This document shows positions 7,343 to 12,818 of a stretch of DNA of 12,818 bases, piece by piece. Position 1 is the first letter of the stretch, and every line of letters begins with the position of its first letter. Position numbers and translations under genes: made by a program. Source of the stretch: Lachnoclostridium sp. UBA7482 (lineage in GTDB: Bacteria > Bacillota > Clostridia > Lachnospirales > Lachnospiraceae); NCBI GenBank assembly GCA_002479645.1, contig DLOO01000018.1:8638-21455 (forward strand), read 5' to 3'. Below the pieces are notes generated by a model that was not told where the DNA came from, made no database searches, and saw nothing but the letters and a program-made list of their open reading frames with translations.

Positions 7343-8664
7343 TGAAAGCTTTGAAAAATTGGAAGTTAGTGTACTCTTTTACCTGTAAACAGTATATGGG
7401 AACCGCGCGATTTAAGATTATTACCGCTATTATCGGTCTGGTGCTTATAGCAGCGCTGATGATTCCGATTATTCTTATCAATCAGCCGGAGGATGAGATT
7501 CCCGAAGATGAGATTCTCAGGACGGTTTACGTTCTGAATAAGACCGACGCCTCCATGGATAAGCTGTCGCAGCAGTTCAAACAGGCAGAAGCCCTCGCCG
7601 ATGTGGAGCTTGTGCTTGTGAAGGACAAATCCGATGACGATTTCGTGGCATATATCGCCGGGGAAACCAAGCAGGGCGCAGGTATCATTTTCCAGAAGGA
7701 AGAGGACAAATACCTCCTCCGCGGTGTGATTCCGGACAATTCAAACCTTGATGGGGACGCCCTGGAGGCTCGCGAGGATTCGCTGAAAAATGCTTTTTAC
7801 GGGGTTCTGCTGCTGGAATCTAAGGTAGAGCCTGCGCAGCTTGTGCTGATTCAGATGCCGGTTACGGCAAACAGCGTAAAGGTCGGAGAGGATACCGGCA
7901 TTGCGGTGTATCTGATCAAATTCCTGGCACCGCTTGTGTTCGGGCTGTTTATGTATTTCATCGTTTTGCTGTATGGGCAGAGCGTCTGCAAGGAGGTATC
8001 GGTTGAGAAGACCTCCAAGCTGATGGAGACGCTGCTCACCTCAATTCATCCGTACGCATTGATTACCGGTAAGGTACTTGCTATTTTCTCTACTGCTATG
8101 CTGCAGTGCCTGATTTGGGTCGGCTGTATTGTTGCCGCTATTTTCGGCGGGTCTATTATTTCTGATAAGCTGTATCCGAATGAAGCCAACGTGGTAGCGA
8201 CCGCAGTGAAATTCCTCCGTGATGAGATTGGTAAAACTGCTTTTTCGGTACCGTCTCTGATTATGGCATTGGTTGTATTCTTCGCAGGAAGCTTGCTTTT
8301 CCTTGCTCTTGCCGGTGTGGCGGGAAGTATTATCTCCAAGCCGGAGGATACCGCAAATGCACAGACTATATTTATTTGGCCGATTCTGATTAGCTGGCTC
8401 GTGCCGTATTTTGCAACGATGGCAGGGAATGAAAATGTTATGAGGATTTGCCGTGTTGTTCCGTTTACTGCTCCGTTCTGTGTACCGGCAGAGCTGTTGA
8501 CCGGTGTTGTCAACTGGGGTGTGGGCATCCTGTCCACGGTTCTCGTGCTTGTGATGTCGGCGTTGATTATCTGGGTGACTGCAAGAATTTACCGCGGTCT
8601 GGTGCTTTATACCGGCCAGAAGGTAAAGCTTAAAAACATTGTCGGAGTCATTCGGGGAAGGTAA
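7342..8664 (+). CDS. ABC-2 exporter permease, NatB/YhaP type (second of pair)
   Basis: This 440-residue permease has the same plan as its neighbour: a first helix (about 25-46), an extracytoplasmic domain (about 47-186) and then six or so helices. The coupling segment SKLMETLLTSIHPYALITGK (225-244) closely matches the equivalent stretch in the first permease, showing that the two are diverged paralogues. Its ATG overlaps the previous stop by one base (TAATG), and AAAGGAGG (7324-7331) lies inside the upstream gene. The operon ends after it at the strong terminator at 8696-8732. Two different permeases with one ATPase suggest a heterodimeric channel; the substrate is unknown. Confidence 0.85.
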   Translation: MKALKNWKLVYSFTCKQYMGTARFKIITAIIGLVLIAALMIPIILINQPEDEIPEDEILRTVYVLNKTDASMDKLSQQFKQAEALADVELVLVKDKSDDDFVAYIAGETKQGAGIIFQKEEDKYLLRGVIPDNSNLDGDALEAREDSLKNAFYGVLLLESKVEPAQLVLIQMPVTANSVKVGEDTGIAVYLIKFLAPLVFGLFMYFIVLLYGQSVCKEVSVEKTSKLMETLLTSIHPYALITGKVLAIFSTAMLQCLIWVGCIVAAIFGGSIISDKLYPNEANVVATAVKFLRDEIGKTAFSVPSLIMALVVFFAGSLLFLALAGVAGSIISKPEDTANAQTIFIWPILISWLVPYFATMAGNENVMRICRVVPFTAPFCVPAELLTGVVNWGVGILSTVLVLVMSALIIWVTARIYRGLVLYTGQKVKLKNIVGVIRGR

Positions 8665-8669
8665 GATTT

Positions 8670-8691
8670 GGGGGCTGTAAAAAAACTCCCC
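8670..8691 (+). repeat. Short inverted repeat GGGG...CCCC before the terminator
   Basis: GGGGG (8670-8674) and CCCC (8688-8691) flank an A-rich loop. The stem is only four pairs, so it is weak as a terminator. It may be part of the end of the element whose remains follow. Confidence 0.25.
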
Positions 8692-8695
8692 TAAG

Positions 8696-8732
8696 AAAAA
8701 ACAGCTATGAGCTCGCACTCATAGCTGTTTTT
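8696..8732. terminator. Strong, bidirectional intrinsic terminator
   Basis: ACAGCTATGAG (8701-8711) pairs perfectly with CTCATAGCTGT (8718-8728) around a 6-base loop. The stem is flanked by A6 on the left and T5 on the right, so it can act in both directions. It lies 31 bases after the second permease stop and should end the exporter operon. It may have arrived with the transposase remnant, since insertion sequences often carry such a hairpin at their end to block read-in. Confidence 0.85.
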
Positions 8733-8740
8733 GGTATAAT
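8732..8740 (+). promoter_or_regulatory. Perfect extended -10 abutting the terminator
   Basis: TGGTATAAT matches the extended -10 consensus exactly and starts at the last T of the terminator. Its predicted start site falls at about 8747, which is the A of the ATG of the short ORF, so any message would be leaderless. No -35 is possible outside the hairpin. Confidence 0.45.
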
Positions 8741-8746
8741 TGAATT

Positions 8747-8923
8747 ATGCCACTAAAACAACAAACCAGTACTAATTATACAGTAAGGCAGCTGAAATTA
8801 CCACTGGAAATCGAAAAAATAATAAATATTTCTGAACCGTTTATTCAAAAAAAGCATAGACATATTGCTCCGAATGATGTATTATCACTCGGGAGAAAAA
8901 AAGAAGAATTTCCTCGAAAATAA
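8747..8923 (+). pseudogene. Transposase remnant (58-residue ORF)
   Basis: The ORF runs ATG 8747 to TAA 8921-8923 and has no ribosome binding site. Its N-terminal half, with TNYTVRQLKLPLEIEKIINI (9-28), resembles the start of DDE transposases common in Lachnospiraceae genomes, as I recall them; full-length versions have several hundred residues. After about residue 32 the sequence (KKHRHIAPNDVLSLGRKK) is basic and could be the distant C-terminal end joined by an internal deletion. The hairpin and extended -10 just upstream fit an insertion-sequence end. I could not find clear terminal inverted repeats or a target duplication. A genuine small basic protein is the alternative. Confidence 0.42.
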
Positions 8924-8951
8924 ACGAATTTGAACGGAGCAGGAGATATCT

Positions 8952-10049
8952 ATGCGGCTTGTAGCATTTGTCAAAAAGAATGCGGTTATGGTGATTGCCC
9001 TTTTGGCAGCAGCTGTGACCGCTGTGCTGGTTCCGGTGGACCGAAAATATGTGGATTATTTTGATTATAAGACACTGACCTGTCTGTTTTGCGTACTGGC
9101 AGTGGTTTGTGCCCTGAAGAACATCAATTTCTTTTATGTGCTTGCCTGCAAAATCGTGCAGAGCTTCAAAACCACCCGAATGACCATTCTGGCGCTTGTA
9201 TATATTACTTTTCTCGGCTCCATGCTGATTGCCAACGATATGGCGCTTCTTACCTTCCTGCCGCTTGGACAGCGCGTTTTGGCGGCTACCCGCAAGGAAC
9301 GCTATATGGCATTTACCTTTATTATGCAGAACATCGCTGCAAATCTGGGTGGTATGCTGACGCCCTTTGGTAATCCGCAGAACCTGTATATGTACACGAA
9401 GTTCGGTATTCCTACCGGCGAGTTCATGGAGATTATGCTGGTGCCGTTTTCGGTTTCCATTGCGCTTATTACGATTTGCTGTCTGTGCGTGAAATCGGAG
9501 GTGCTTACCCTTCCGGAAAATGAATGGAAGACAAATCCGAAGCGCGCATCACTTTATCTGGTACTTTTTGCACTGGCAATTACCATTGTTTTTCGCGGCA
9601 TTCCGTATTATATCGGTTTGATTATTATCCCGCTCGTTCTTTTGTTTGCTGACCGCAGGGCGCTTAAGACGGTGGATTATCCGCTGTTGTTTACGTTCGT
9701 ATTTTTCTTCATTTTCTCCGGAAATATGGCAAGACTTGAGCCTGTGAGAGACCTTTTGTCGGGTCTTCTTGAGAAAAATACGCTCCTGTTCGGTGTTTTG
9801 TCCTGCCAGTGCATCAGTAACGTACCGTCGGCAATCCTGCTGTCGCAGTTTACCGAGAATTATCGCGATTTGCTTGTTGCGGTCAATATCGGCGGCGTCG
9901 GCACTCTGATTGCCAGTCTCGCCAGTCTGATTACCTTCCGCGAGTACACGAAGCATAACCCGGGAAAGGCCGGATATTACATTGCTGTATTTTCGCTGTT
10001 TAACTTCGGATTTTTAGTTCTGCTGACCGTGATTATGAGTTTGTGGTAA
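8952..10049 (+). CDS. ArsB/NhaD/SLC13-type ion transporter (anion permease family)
   Basis: This 365-residue protein is almost entirely hydrophobic, with about ten membrane segments, and belongs to the ion-transporter superfamily that includes citrate transporters, ArsB and NhaD. The two pseudo-repeats each carry a diagnostic motif: NDMALLTFLPL (95-105) with GNPQN (140-144) in the first half, and SNVPSAILLS (289-298) with a glycine-rich VNIGGVGT (311-318) in the second. These are the helix-break regions that bind ion and substrate. At 365 residues it is shorter than the usual 400-450, but both halves are complete. AGGAG (8941-8945) precedes the ATG by 6 bases. No promoter of its own is clear apart from the extended -10 at 8732. 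The substrate (dicarboxylate, arsenite or sodium/proton) cannot be told from sequence. Confidence 0.8.
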   Translation: MRLVAFVKKNAVMVIALLAAAVTAVLVPVDRKYVDYFDYKTLTCLFCVLAVVCALKNINFFYVLACKIVQSFKTTRMTILALVYITFLGSMLIANDMALLTFLPLGQRVLAATRKERYMAFTFIMQNIAANLGGMLTPFGNPQNLYMYTKFGIPTGEFMEIMLVPFSVSIALITICCLCVKSEVLTLPENEWKTNPKRASLYLVLFALAITIVFRGIPYYIGLIIIPLVLLFADRRALKTVDYPLLFTFVFFFIFSGNMARLEPVRDLLSGLLEKNTLLFGVLSCQCISNVPSAILLSQFTENYRDLLVAVNIGGVGTLIASLASLITFREYTKHNPGKAGYYIAVFSLFNFGFLVLLTVIMSLW

Positions 10050-10070
10050 CAACGCACTTGCCTGCAACAA

Positions 10071-11621
10071 CTACTTGATTTCTACATAGCAGGCACTATT
10101 TGCGGGTATGGTAACCATTCCGGCATTTGCGGAAATCCTGCCGCCGAAGCGGTAGATGCATTCACCGAGAGAAAGGTCGCACGGGAAAGCGGCCTCGCTG
10201 TCAGAAGGGTTGAGAATGACAAGAATCTTCTCGTTATCGCAGGTTCTTACATAGCTCAGCGGATATGCGGATTTCCCGACATAGACAAATTCGATTTCTC
10301 CTCTGCTTTGCAGTGCCCTGTGGGTTTTGCGGACAGCAATCAGACGCTTGATTTCGCTGCGGAGAGAATTCTCGTCTGACATCTGGCTTGCAGCGTCGGG
10401 ACGGTCGGCAGATTCATCCTGCTTTGTGTAAAGCATTGTCTTCGGAGCAGTGGAAAATCCGGCATTTACACTCTTGTCCCACTGCATTGGAGAGCGGGAA
10501 CCGGTTCGGCTGTAGCCGCCTTCCACGGAAGTCAGTCCCTCCACATAACGCATGCCGATTTCATCGCCATAATAGATAAACGGCGCGCCCGGCATCGAAA
10601 GCAGAAAGGCAAATGCAATCTTGCGCTTGTCGCCATGTACGGCTCTTGCCAGCCGATCCATATCGTGATTGCCGGAAGGGATACAGATAAGACCCTTGCG
10701 CTCGGATTTTTCGTAGCTTTCGATGTATTTTGCAACAAATTCGCTCGCGTCGCCGTTGCCAGCAAAGTAAGGATTCTCGCAGCGGAACAAATCGTTATAG
10801 TGCGAAGGGCCGAAATGCAGCAGGAAATCCATGTGGAATCCGCCCTGCAAACTTTTATCAGGCTCACCCCATTCGGCAACCATGGCGGCGTCCGGGAATT
10901 CCTCGTCAAGGAAACGGCGAATATCCTGCCACAACAGAATCGTTCCCTTGGCATTGTCATCGTTTTTTACAAGGGAGCCTGCCATGTCCACACGGAAACC
11001 GTCGCAGCCCATGGAAAGCCAGAAACGCATGACATTTTTCATCTCCTCGCGGGTAGCAAGAGCGCCTTCGGAATCCATGCTCTGCTGCCACGGACGCTCG
11101 GGCTTGTAAAATCCGTAATTGAGCGCAGGCTGGTGCGAGAAGAAATTCACAACACAGCTGCCGTCACGGTCGGAAATGCCGCGCAGCGAACCGTAGCCGG
11201 CGGGCTCTTCCCAGATACTGTCGGTCCAGATATAGCGGTCCGTGTACGCATTTTTCTCTGCTCTCAGAGATTCCCTGAACCACGGGTGCTCTACGGAGGT
11301 GTGCCCGGGAACAAGATCCAACAGGATGTGCATGCCGCGCCTATGCGCTTCTTCAAAAAGCCGACGCAGATCCTCGTTGGTTCCGTAGCGCGGCGCAACC
11401 TTATAGTAATCGGACACGTCGTAGCCGGCGTCGCCGAAGGGAGAGTCGAAGCAGGGGTTAATCCAGATGGCGGTGCAGCCGAGCTCCCTGATGTAATCGA
11501 GCTTCTCGGTAATTCCGGGGATGTCGCCGATACCGTCGGCGTTGGTGTCGTTAAAGGACTGGGGATAAATTTCGTAAAATACCGCATCCTCAAGCCATGC
11601 GGGCTGTTTCTTTGTGCTCAT
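10071..11621 (-). CDS. GH13 alpha-glucosidase / oligo-1,6-glucosidase-like enzyme (cytoplasmic)
   Basis: This 516-residue GH13 enzyme has no signal peptide and should act on short alpha-glucosides in the cytoplasm. The N-terminus AVFYEIYPQSFNDTNADGIG (13-32) is the classic start of alpha-glucosidases and oligo-1,6-glucosidases. Catalytic regions: GFRVDM (208-213) with nucleophile Asp212, AEW (249-251) with acid/base Glu250, and SGNHDMDR (316-323) with Asp320. Region I reads DLVPGHTS (102-109), with Gly106 where most members have Asn. The C-terminal beta domain is about 445-516. The ATG at 11621 was chosen because GGAGGAAG (11626-11633) precedes it; the frame is open for 49 more codons upstream, but these are A+T-rich promoter sequence. 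Its end faces the transporter gene 21 bases away, with no terminator visible between them. Confidence 0.9.
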   Translation of the reverse strand: MSTKKQPAWLEDAVFYEIYPQSFNDTNADGIGDIPGITEKLDYIRELGCTAIWINPCFDSPFGDAGYDVSDYYKVAPRYGTNEDLRRLFEEAHRRGMHILLDLVPGHTSVEHPWFRESLRAEKNAYTDRYIWTDSIWEEPAGYGSLRGISDRDGSCVVNFFSHQPALNYGFYKPERPWQQSMDSEGALATREEMKNVMRFWLSMGCDGFRVDMAGSLVKNDDNAKGTILLWQDIRRFLDEEFPDAAMVAEWGEPDKSLQGGFHMDFLLHFGPSHYNDLFRCENPYFAGNGDASEFVAKYIESYEKSERKGLICIPSGNHDMDRLARAVHGDKRKIAFAFLLSMPGAPFIYYGDEIGMRYVEGLTSVEGGYSRTGSRSPMQWDKSVNAGFSTAPKTMLYTKQDESADRPDAASQMSDENSLRSEIKRLIAVRKTHRALQSRGEIEFVYVGKSAYPLSYVRTCDNEKILVILNPSDSEAAFPCDLSLGECIYRFGGRISANAGMVTIPANSACYVEIK

Positions 11622-11660
11622 AGAACTTCCTCCGTGCATTTTGAGTGAAAATATAGTGTT

Positions 11661-11689
11661 ATTATAATAAAAAGAAATCGGAAAGTAAA
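11661..11689 (-). promoter_or_regulatory. Predicted sigma-A promoter of the second GH13 gene
   Basis: On the minus strand TTTACT (11684-11689, 4 of 6) is followed after 17 bp by a perfect TATAAT (11661-11666), about 40 bp ahead of the ATG at 11621. The -35 lies back to back with the -35 of the divergent lipoprotein gene (11694-11699). Confidence 0.7.
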
Positions 11690-11698
11690 CCGCTTGAC
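11685..11698. promoter_or_regulatory. Imperfect palindrome spanning both divergent -35 boxes
   Basis: GTAAACCGCTTGAC is an imperfect 14-bp palindrome with a central CG, the form seen in LacI/MalR-family operators. It overlaps the -35 of the glucosidase gene and of the divergent lipoprotein gene, so one bound protein could affect both. It matches at 4 of 6 positions per arm outside the centre, which can occur by chance. Confidence 0.25.
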
Positions 11699-11722
11699 GA
11701 AAAAGGGTTATTGTAATAGGAT
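11694..11722 (+). promoter_or_regulatory. Predicted promoter of the small lipoprotein gene
   Basis: TTGACG (11694-11699) and TAGGAT (11717-11722) are 17 bp apart. The same arrangement, TTGACG-17-TAAAAT, recurs at 12410-12438 ahead of the next gene. A second possible -10, TATAAT, lies at 11745-11750; if that one is used, the tandem repeats would lie at its -35 region and could bind an activator. Confidence 0.55.
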
Positions 11723-11740
11723 GTAAATATATGTAAATAT
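11721..11740 (+). repeat. Two tandem 10-bp repeats (ATGTAAATAT)
   Basis: ATGTAAATAT occurs twice without a gap and is followed by AATGTATAATGCCGAAAG. The 10-bp period places each copy on the same face of the helix. A longer version with four units lies in the matching position before the next gene (12437-12476). Confidence 0.8.
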
Positions 11741-11785
11741 AATGTATAATGCCGAAAGAAAGTATCAAAATGGAGGAGATTGTCG

Positions 11786-12289
11786 ATGAAAAAAACTATG
11801 GAAATAGTTATAAGTATGATTTTAGTCATTTTTTTGACAGGGTGTGGGCCGGTTTTAACAAAAGAAAAAATAAATAATTTAGAAGATGGATATGTATGCG
11901 AGTATAGATATGGGAAAAATGCAAGGTATTCGACAGAACTGGTAGATATAGATTTTGAATTTGATAAACAAATGTTTATAGATCTTTATAATGAAAAAGC
12001 ACAATATAATCCGGTGTATTTAAGAAGGCATATAGAAGAATGCGATTTGAAATTGGCAAGTCAAGGCGAAGAAATTGATAAAATGTTAAATACGGAAATT
12101 AGTATTAGAGCAGCTTATACGGATACATATAAAGAGGTAACAGTATACAAATATAATGATGATTTATATTTCTATGTTTTAAGTATGGGAGGAAGAACAG
12201 AAAAAGATAAAGAAGGTTACTATTTTATGAAAATTTCTGATGATCTTCAACAATATTGGAAACAATTAACCAGCCAAATATATAAATAG
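11786..12289 (+). CDS. Small lipoprotein of unknown function
   Basis: This 167-residue protein starts MKKTMEIVISMILVIFLTGC, with a hydrophobic core and lipobox ending at Cys20, so the mature 148-residue part should be lipid-anchored outside the membrane. I do not recognise the rest: it is rich in Tyr, Asp, Glu and Lys, with a possible all-alpha/beta fold and no catalytic motif. The ATG at 11786 has GGAGGAG (11772-11778) at 7 bases; an in-frame TTG at 11780 overlaps that spacing and is less likely. Codon use is strikingly A+T-rich (AAA, GAA, ATA, TAT), unlike the genes before 11.6 kb, which suggests recent acquisition. It shares promoter architecture with the next gene, so the two may be co-regulated. 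Confidence 0.75.
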   Translation: MKKTMEIVISMILVIFLTGCGPVLTKEKINNLEDGYVCEYRYGKNARYSTELVDIDFEFDKQMFIDLYNEKAQYNPVYLRRHIEECDLKLASQGEEIDKMLNTEISIRAAYTDTYKEVTVYKYNDDLYFYVLSMGGRTEKDKEGYYFMKISDDLQQYWKQLTSQIYK

Positions 12290-12359
12290 TAATCGAAAGG
12301 AATATTACAATTTAGGAGTGAGATTTAATCGCGAAAAGACAAACAAAAATAAAGTGTTA

Positions 12360-12397
12360 GGAATACCGAAAGTGTTCCCTGTCCTGTAATCCTACAG
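12360..12397 (+). other. Two small hairpins between the exported-protein genes
   Basis: GGAATAC (12360-12366) pairs with GTGTTCC (12372-12378) around CGAAA, with one G-T pair. CTGTA (12384-12388) then pairs with TACAG (12393-12397), followed by TTT. Neither has a full T-tract, so termination is doubtful. They lie between the lipoprotein stop (12289) and the next promoter (12410). Apart from these and a weak GTAAT/ATTAC dyad at 12289-12308, I see nothing in this gap. Confidence 0.3.
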
Positions 12398-12409
12398 TTT
12401 GAAAAAGGG

Positions 12410-12438
12410 TTGACGAAAAAAGAATATTGTATTAAAAT
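12410..12438 (+). promoter_or_regulatory. Predicted promoter of the secreted-protein gene
   Basis: TTGACG (12410-12415) and TAAAAT (12433-12438, 5 of 6) are 17 bp apart, a good sigma-A promoter. The surrounding bases closely match the promoter at 11694-11722. A second TAAAAT at 12481-12486 corresponds to the TATAAT at 11745. Confidence 0.65.
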
Positions 12439-12476
12439 GCAAATATATGTAAAAATATGCAAATATATGCAAATAT
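12437..12476 (+). repeat. Four tandem 10-bp repeats (ATGCAAATAT type)
   Basis: The units are ATGCAAATAT, ATGTAAAAAT, ATGCAAATAT and ATGCAAATAT, with no gaps, followed by ATTGTAAAATGCCGAAAGG. Compared with the promoter at 11721 this is the same element with two extra units, all in 10-bp register. Confidence 0.85.
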
Positions 12477-12505
12477 ATTGTAAAATGCCGAAAGGAAATA
12501 ATATT

Positions 12506-12805
12506 ATGCGTAGTCATTCTATGAAAAAACTAATTCTCTTTTTTGTTGCCATCTGTTGTGTTTGTCAGATTGAACCCTACAGGGCAAAAGCCAGTGTGAC
12601 GCCGACCAATGGTTACGTTATCTGTACCTCAAGCTATTACAAAATAGTCAGCGTTCAGGCACCTAAAGATATATATTTTAATAATGGAAAGGCATCCAGT
12701 ACAACGTATTCCGCCATAAAATTACCGAAGGGCACAGAGTTGGGGGAAATAGTATTATCGTCGGTTTCTTCCAGAACGCTATTAAAATCAAGGGGAAATA
12801 CCTGA
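12506..12805 (+). CDS. Small secreted protein of unknown function
   Basis: This 99-residue protein has a Sec signal peptide: a basic start (MRSHSMKK), a hydrophobic core (LILFFVAICCVC) and a probable cleavage after the AKA motif near residue 29, leaving about 70 residues. The mature part has no lipobox and no recognisable motif; it is rich in Ser, Thr and Tyr. The ATG at 12506 was chosen because AAAGGAAA (12491-12498) precedes it; ATG 12521 (MKKLIL) is an alternative. The frame is open back to 12410, but that stretch is the promoter and its repeats. The abrupt end (KSRGNT, stop at 12803) 13 bases from the window edge may be natural or a frameshift in a longer gene. Confidence 0.6.
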   Translation: MRSHSMKKLILFFVAICCVCQIEPYRAKASVTPTNGYVICTSSYYKIVSVQAPKDIYFNNGKASSTTYSAIKLPKGTELGEIVLSSVSSRTLLKSRGNT

Positions 12806-12818
12806 ATCCGTGAGACTT

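Noticed and set aside
10635..11648. 337-codon plus-strand ORF opposite the second GH13 gene
   Set aside because: It is antisense to a clear GH13 enzyme with all catalytic motifs and has no ribosome binding site or recognisable domain.
11684..11699. CcpA cre site at the divergent promoters
   Set aside because: The core AAACCGCTT resembles part of the cre consensus, but both outer ends (TG and WCA) fail to match, so I kept only a weak LacI-type palindrome.
11622..11768. N-terminal extension of 49 codons on the second GH13 gene
   Set aside because: It covers the TATAAT/TTTACT promoter and A+T-rich DNA, and GGAGGAAG lies at the right distance from the ATG at 11621. GH13 homology starts only there.
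11749..11877. 42-codon ORF starting at ATGCCGAAAG before the lipoprotein
   Set aside because: It overlaps the lipoprotein gene in another frame, starts in the possible -10 box and has no ribosome binding site of its own.
12437..12476. CRISPR-like array
   Set aside because: The units are 10 bp, directly adjacent and have no spacers. They are simple tandem repeats in a promoter.
12410..12505. Upstream extension of the secreted-protein ORF through the repeats
   Set aside because: The extension begins with the TTG of the -35 box and encodes only the 10-bp repeats as a low-complexity peptide, with no ribosome binding site; the signal peptide starts at 12506 or 12521.

Overview
The window looks like a chromosomal segment of a Gram-positive Firmicute, most likely a gut or rumen Clostridium-type (Lachnospiraceae-like) bacterium. 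The reasons are strong AGGAGG-type ribosome binding sites, sigma-A-like promoters, YhaO/YhaN- and YhaQ/NatA-type proteins, and cytoplasmic GH13 enzymes of the kind this group uses on imported oligosaccharides. Base composition is mixed. Most genes are balanced to slightly GC-rich, but the last 1.1 kb is clearly A+T-rich and looks like a different compartment.

Layout. (1) At 1-137 on the minus strand is the 5' end of a lipoprotein gene, divergent from a plus-strand operon across a 320-bp regulatory gap. (2) At 458-4943 three tightly spaced genes encode a GH13 alpha-glucosidase/cyclomaltodextrinase-like enzyme, an SbcD/YhaO-like metallophosphoesterase and an SbcC/YhaN-like coiled-coil ATPase with a membrane hairpin in place of a zinc hook. 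(3) At 5035-8664, behind its own promoter, is an ABC exporter operon of one NatA/YhaQ-type ATPase and two ABC-2 permeases, with overlapping reading frames. A strong hairpin terminator follows it. (4) At about 8735-8923 is a short ORF that looks like the remains of a transposase gene. (5) At 8952-10049 is an ArsB/NhaD/SLC13-type ion transporter. (6) Convergent to it, at 10071-11621 on the minus strand, is a second cytoplasmic GH13 glucosidase. (7) At 11786-12289 and 12506-12805 are two small exported proteins, a lipoprotein and a secreted protein. Their promoter regions are near copies of each other and carry tandem 10-bp repeats.

How the parts may work together. The two GH13 enzymes lack signal peptides and would act on oligosaccharides in the cytoplasm. 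The nuclease/ATPase pair should form an Mre11-Rad50/SbcCD-like DNA-end processing complex, probably at the membrane. From memory, Bacillus subtilis also places yhaO-yhaN beside yhaP-yhaQ (ABC exporter), so the order nuclease-ATPase-exporter seen here may be an old conserved neighbourhood. The most unusual regulatory signal is the duplicated promoter with 2 versus 4 tandem 10-bp repeats in front of the two small exported proteins. I see no rRNA, tRNA, CRISPR array or complete mobile element.
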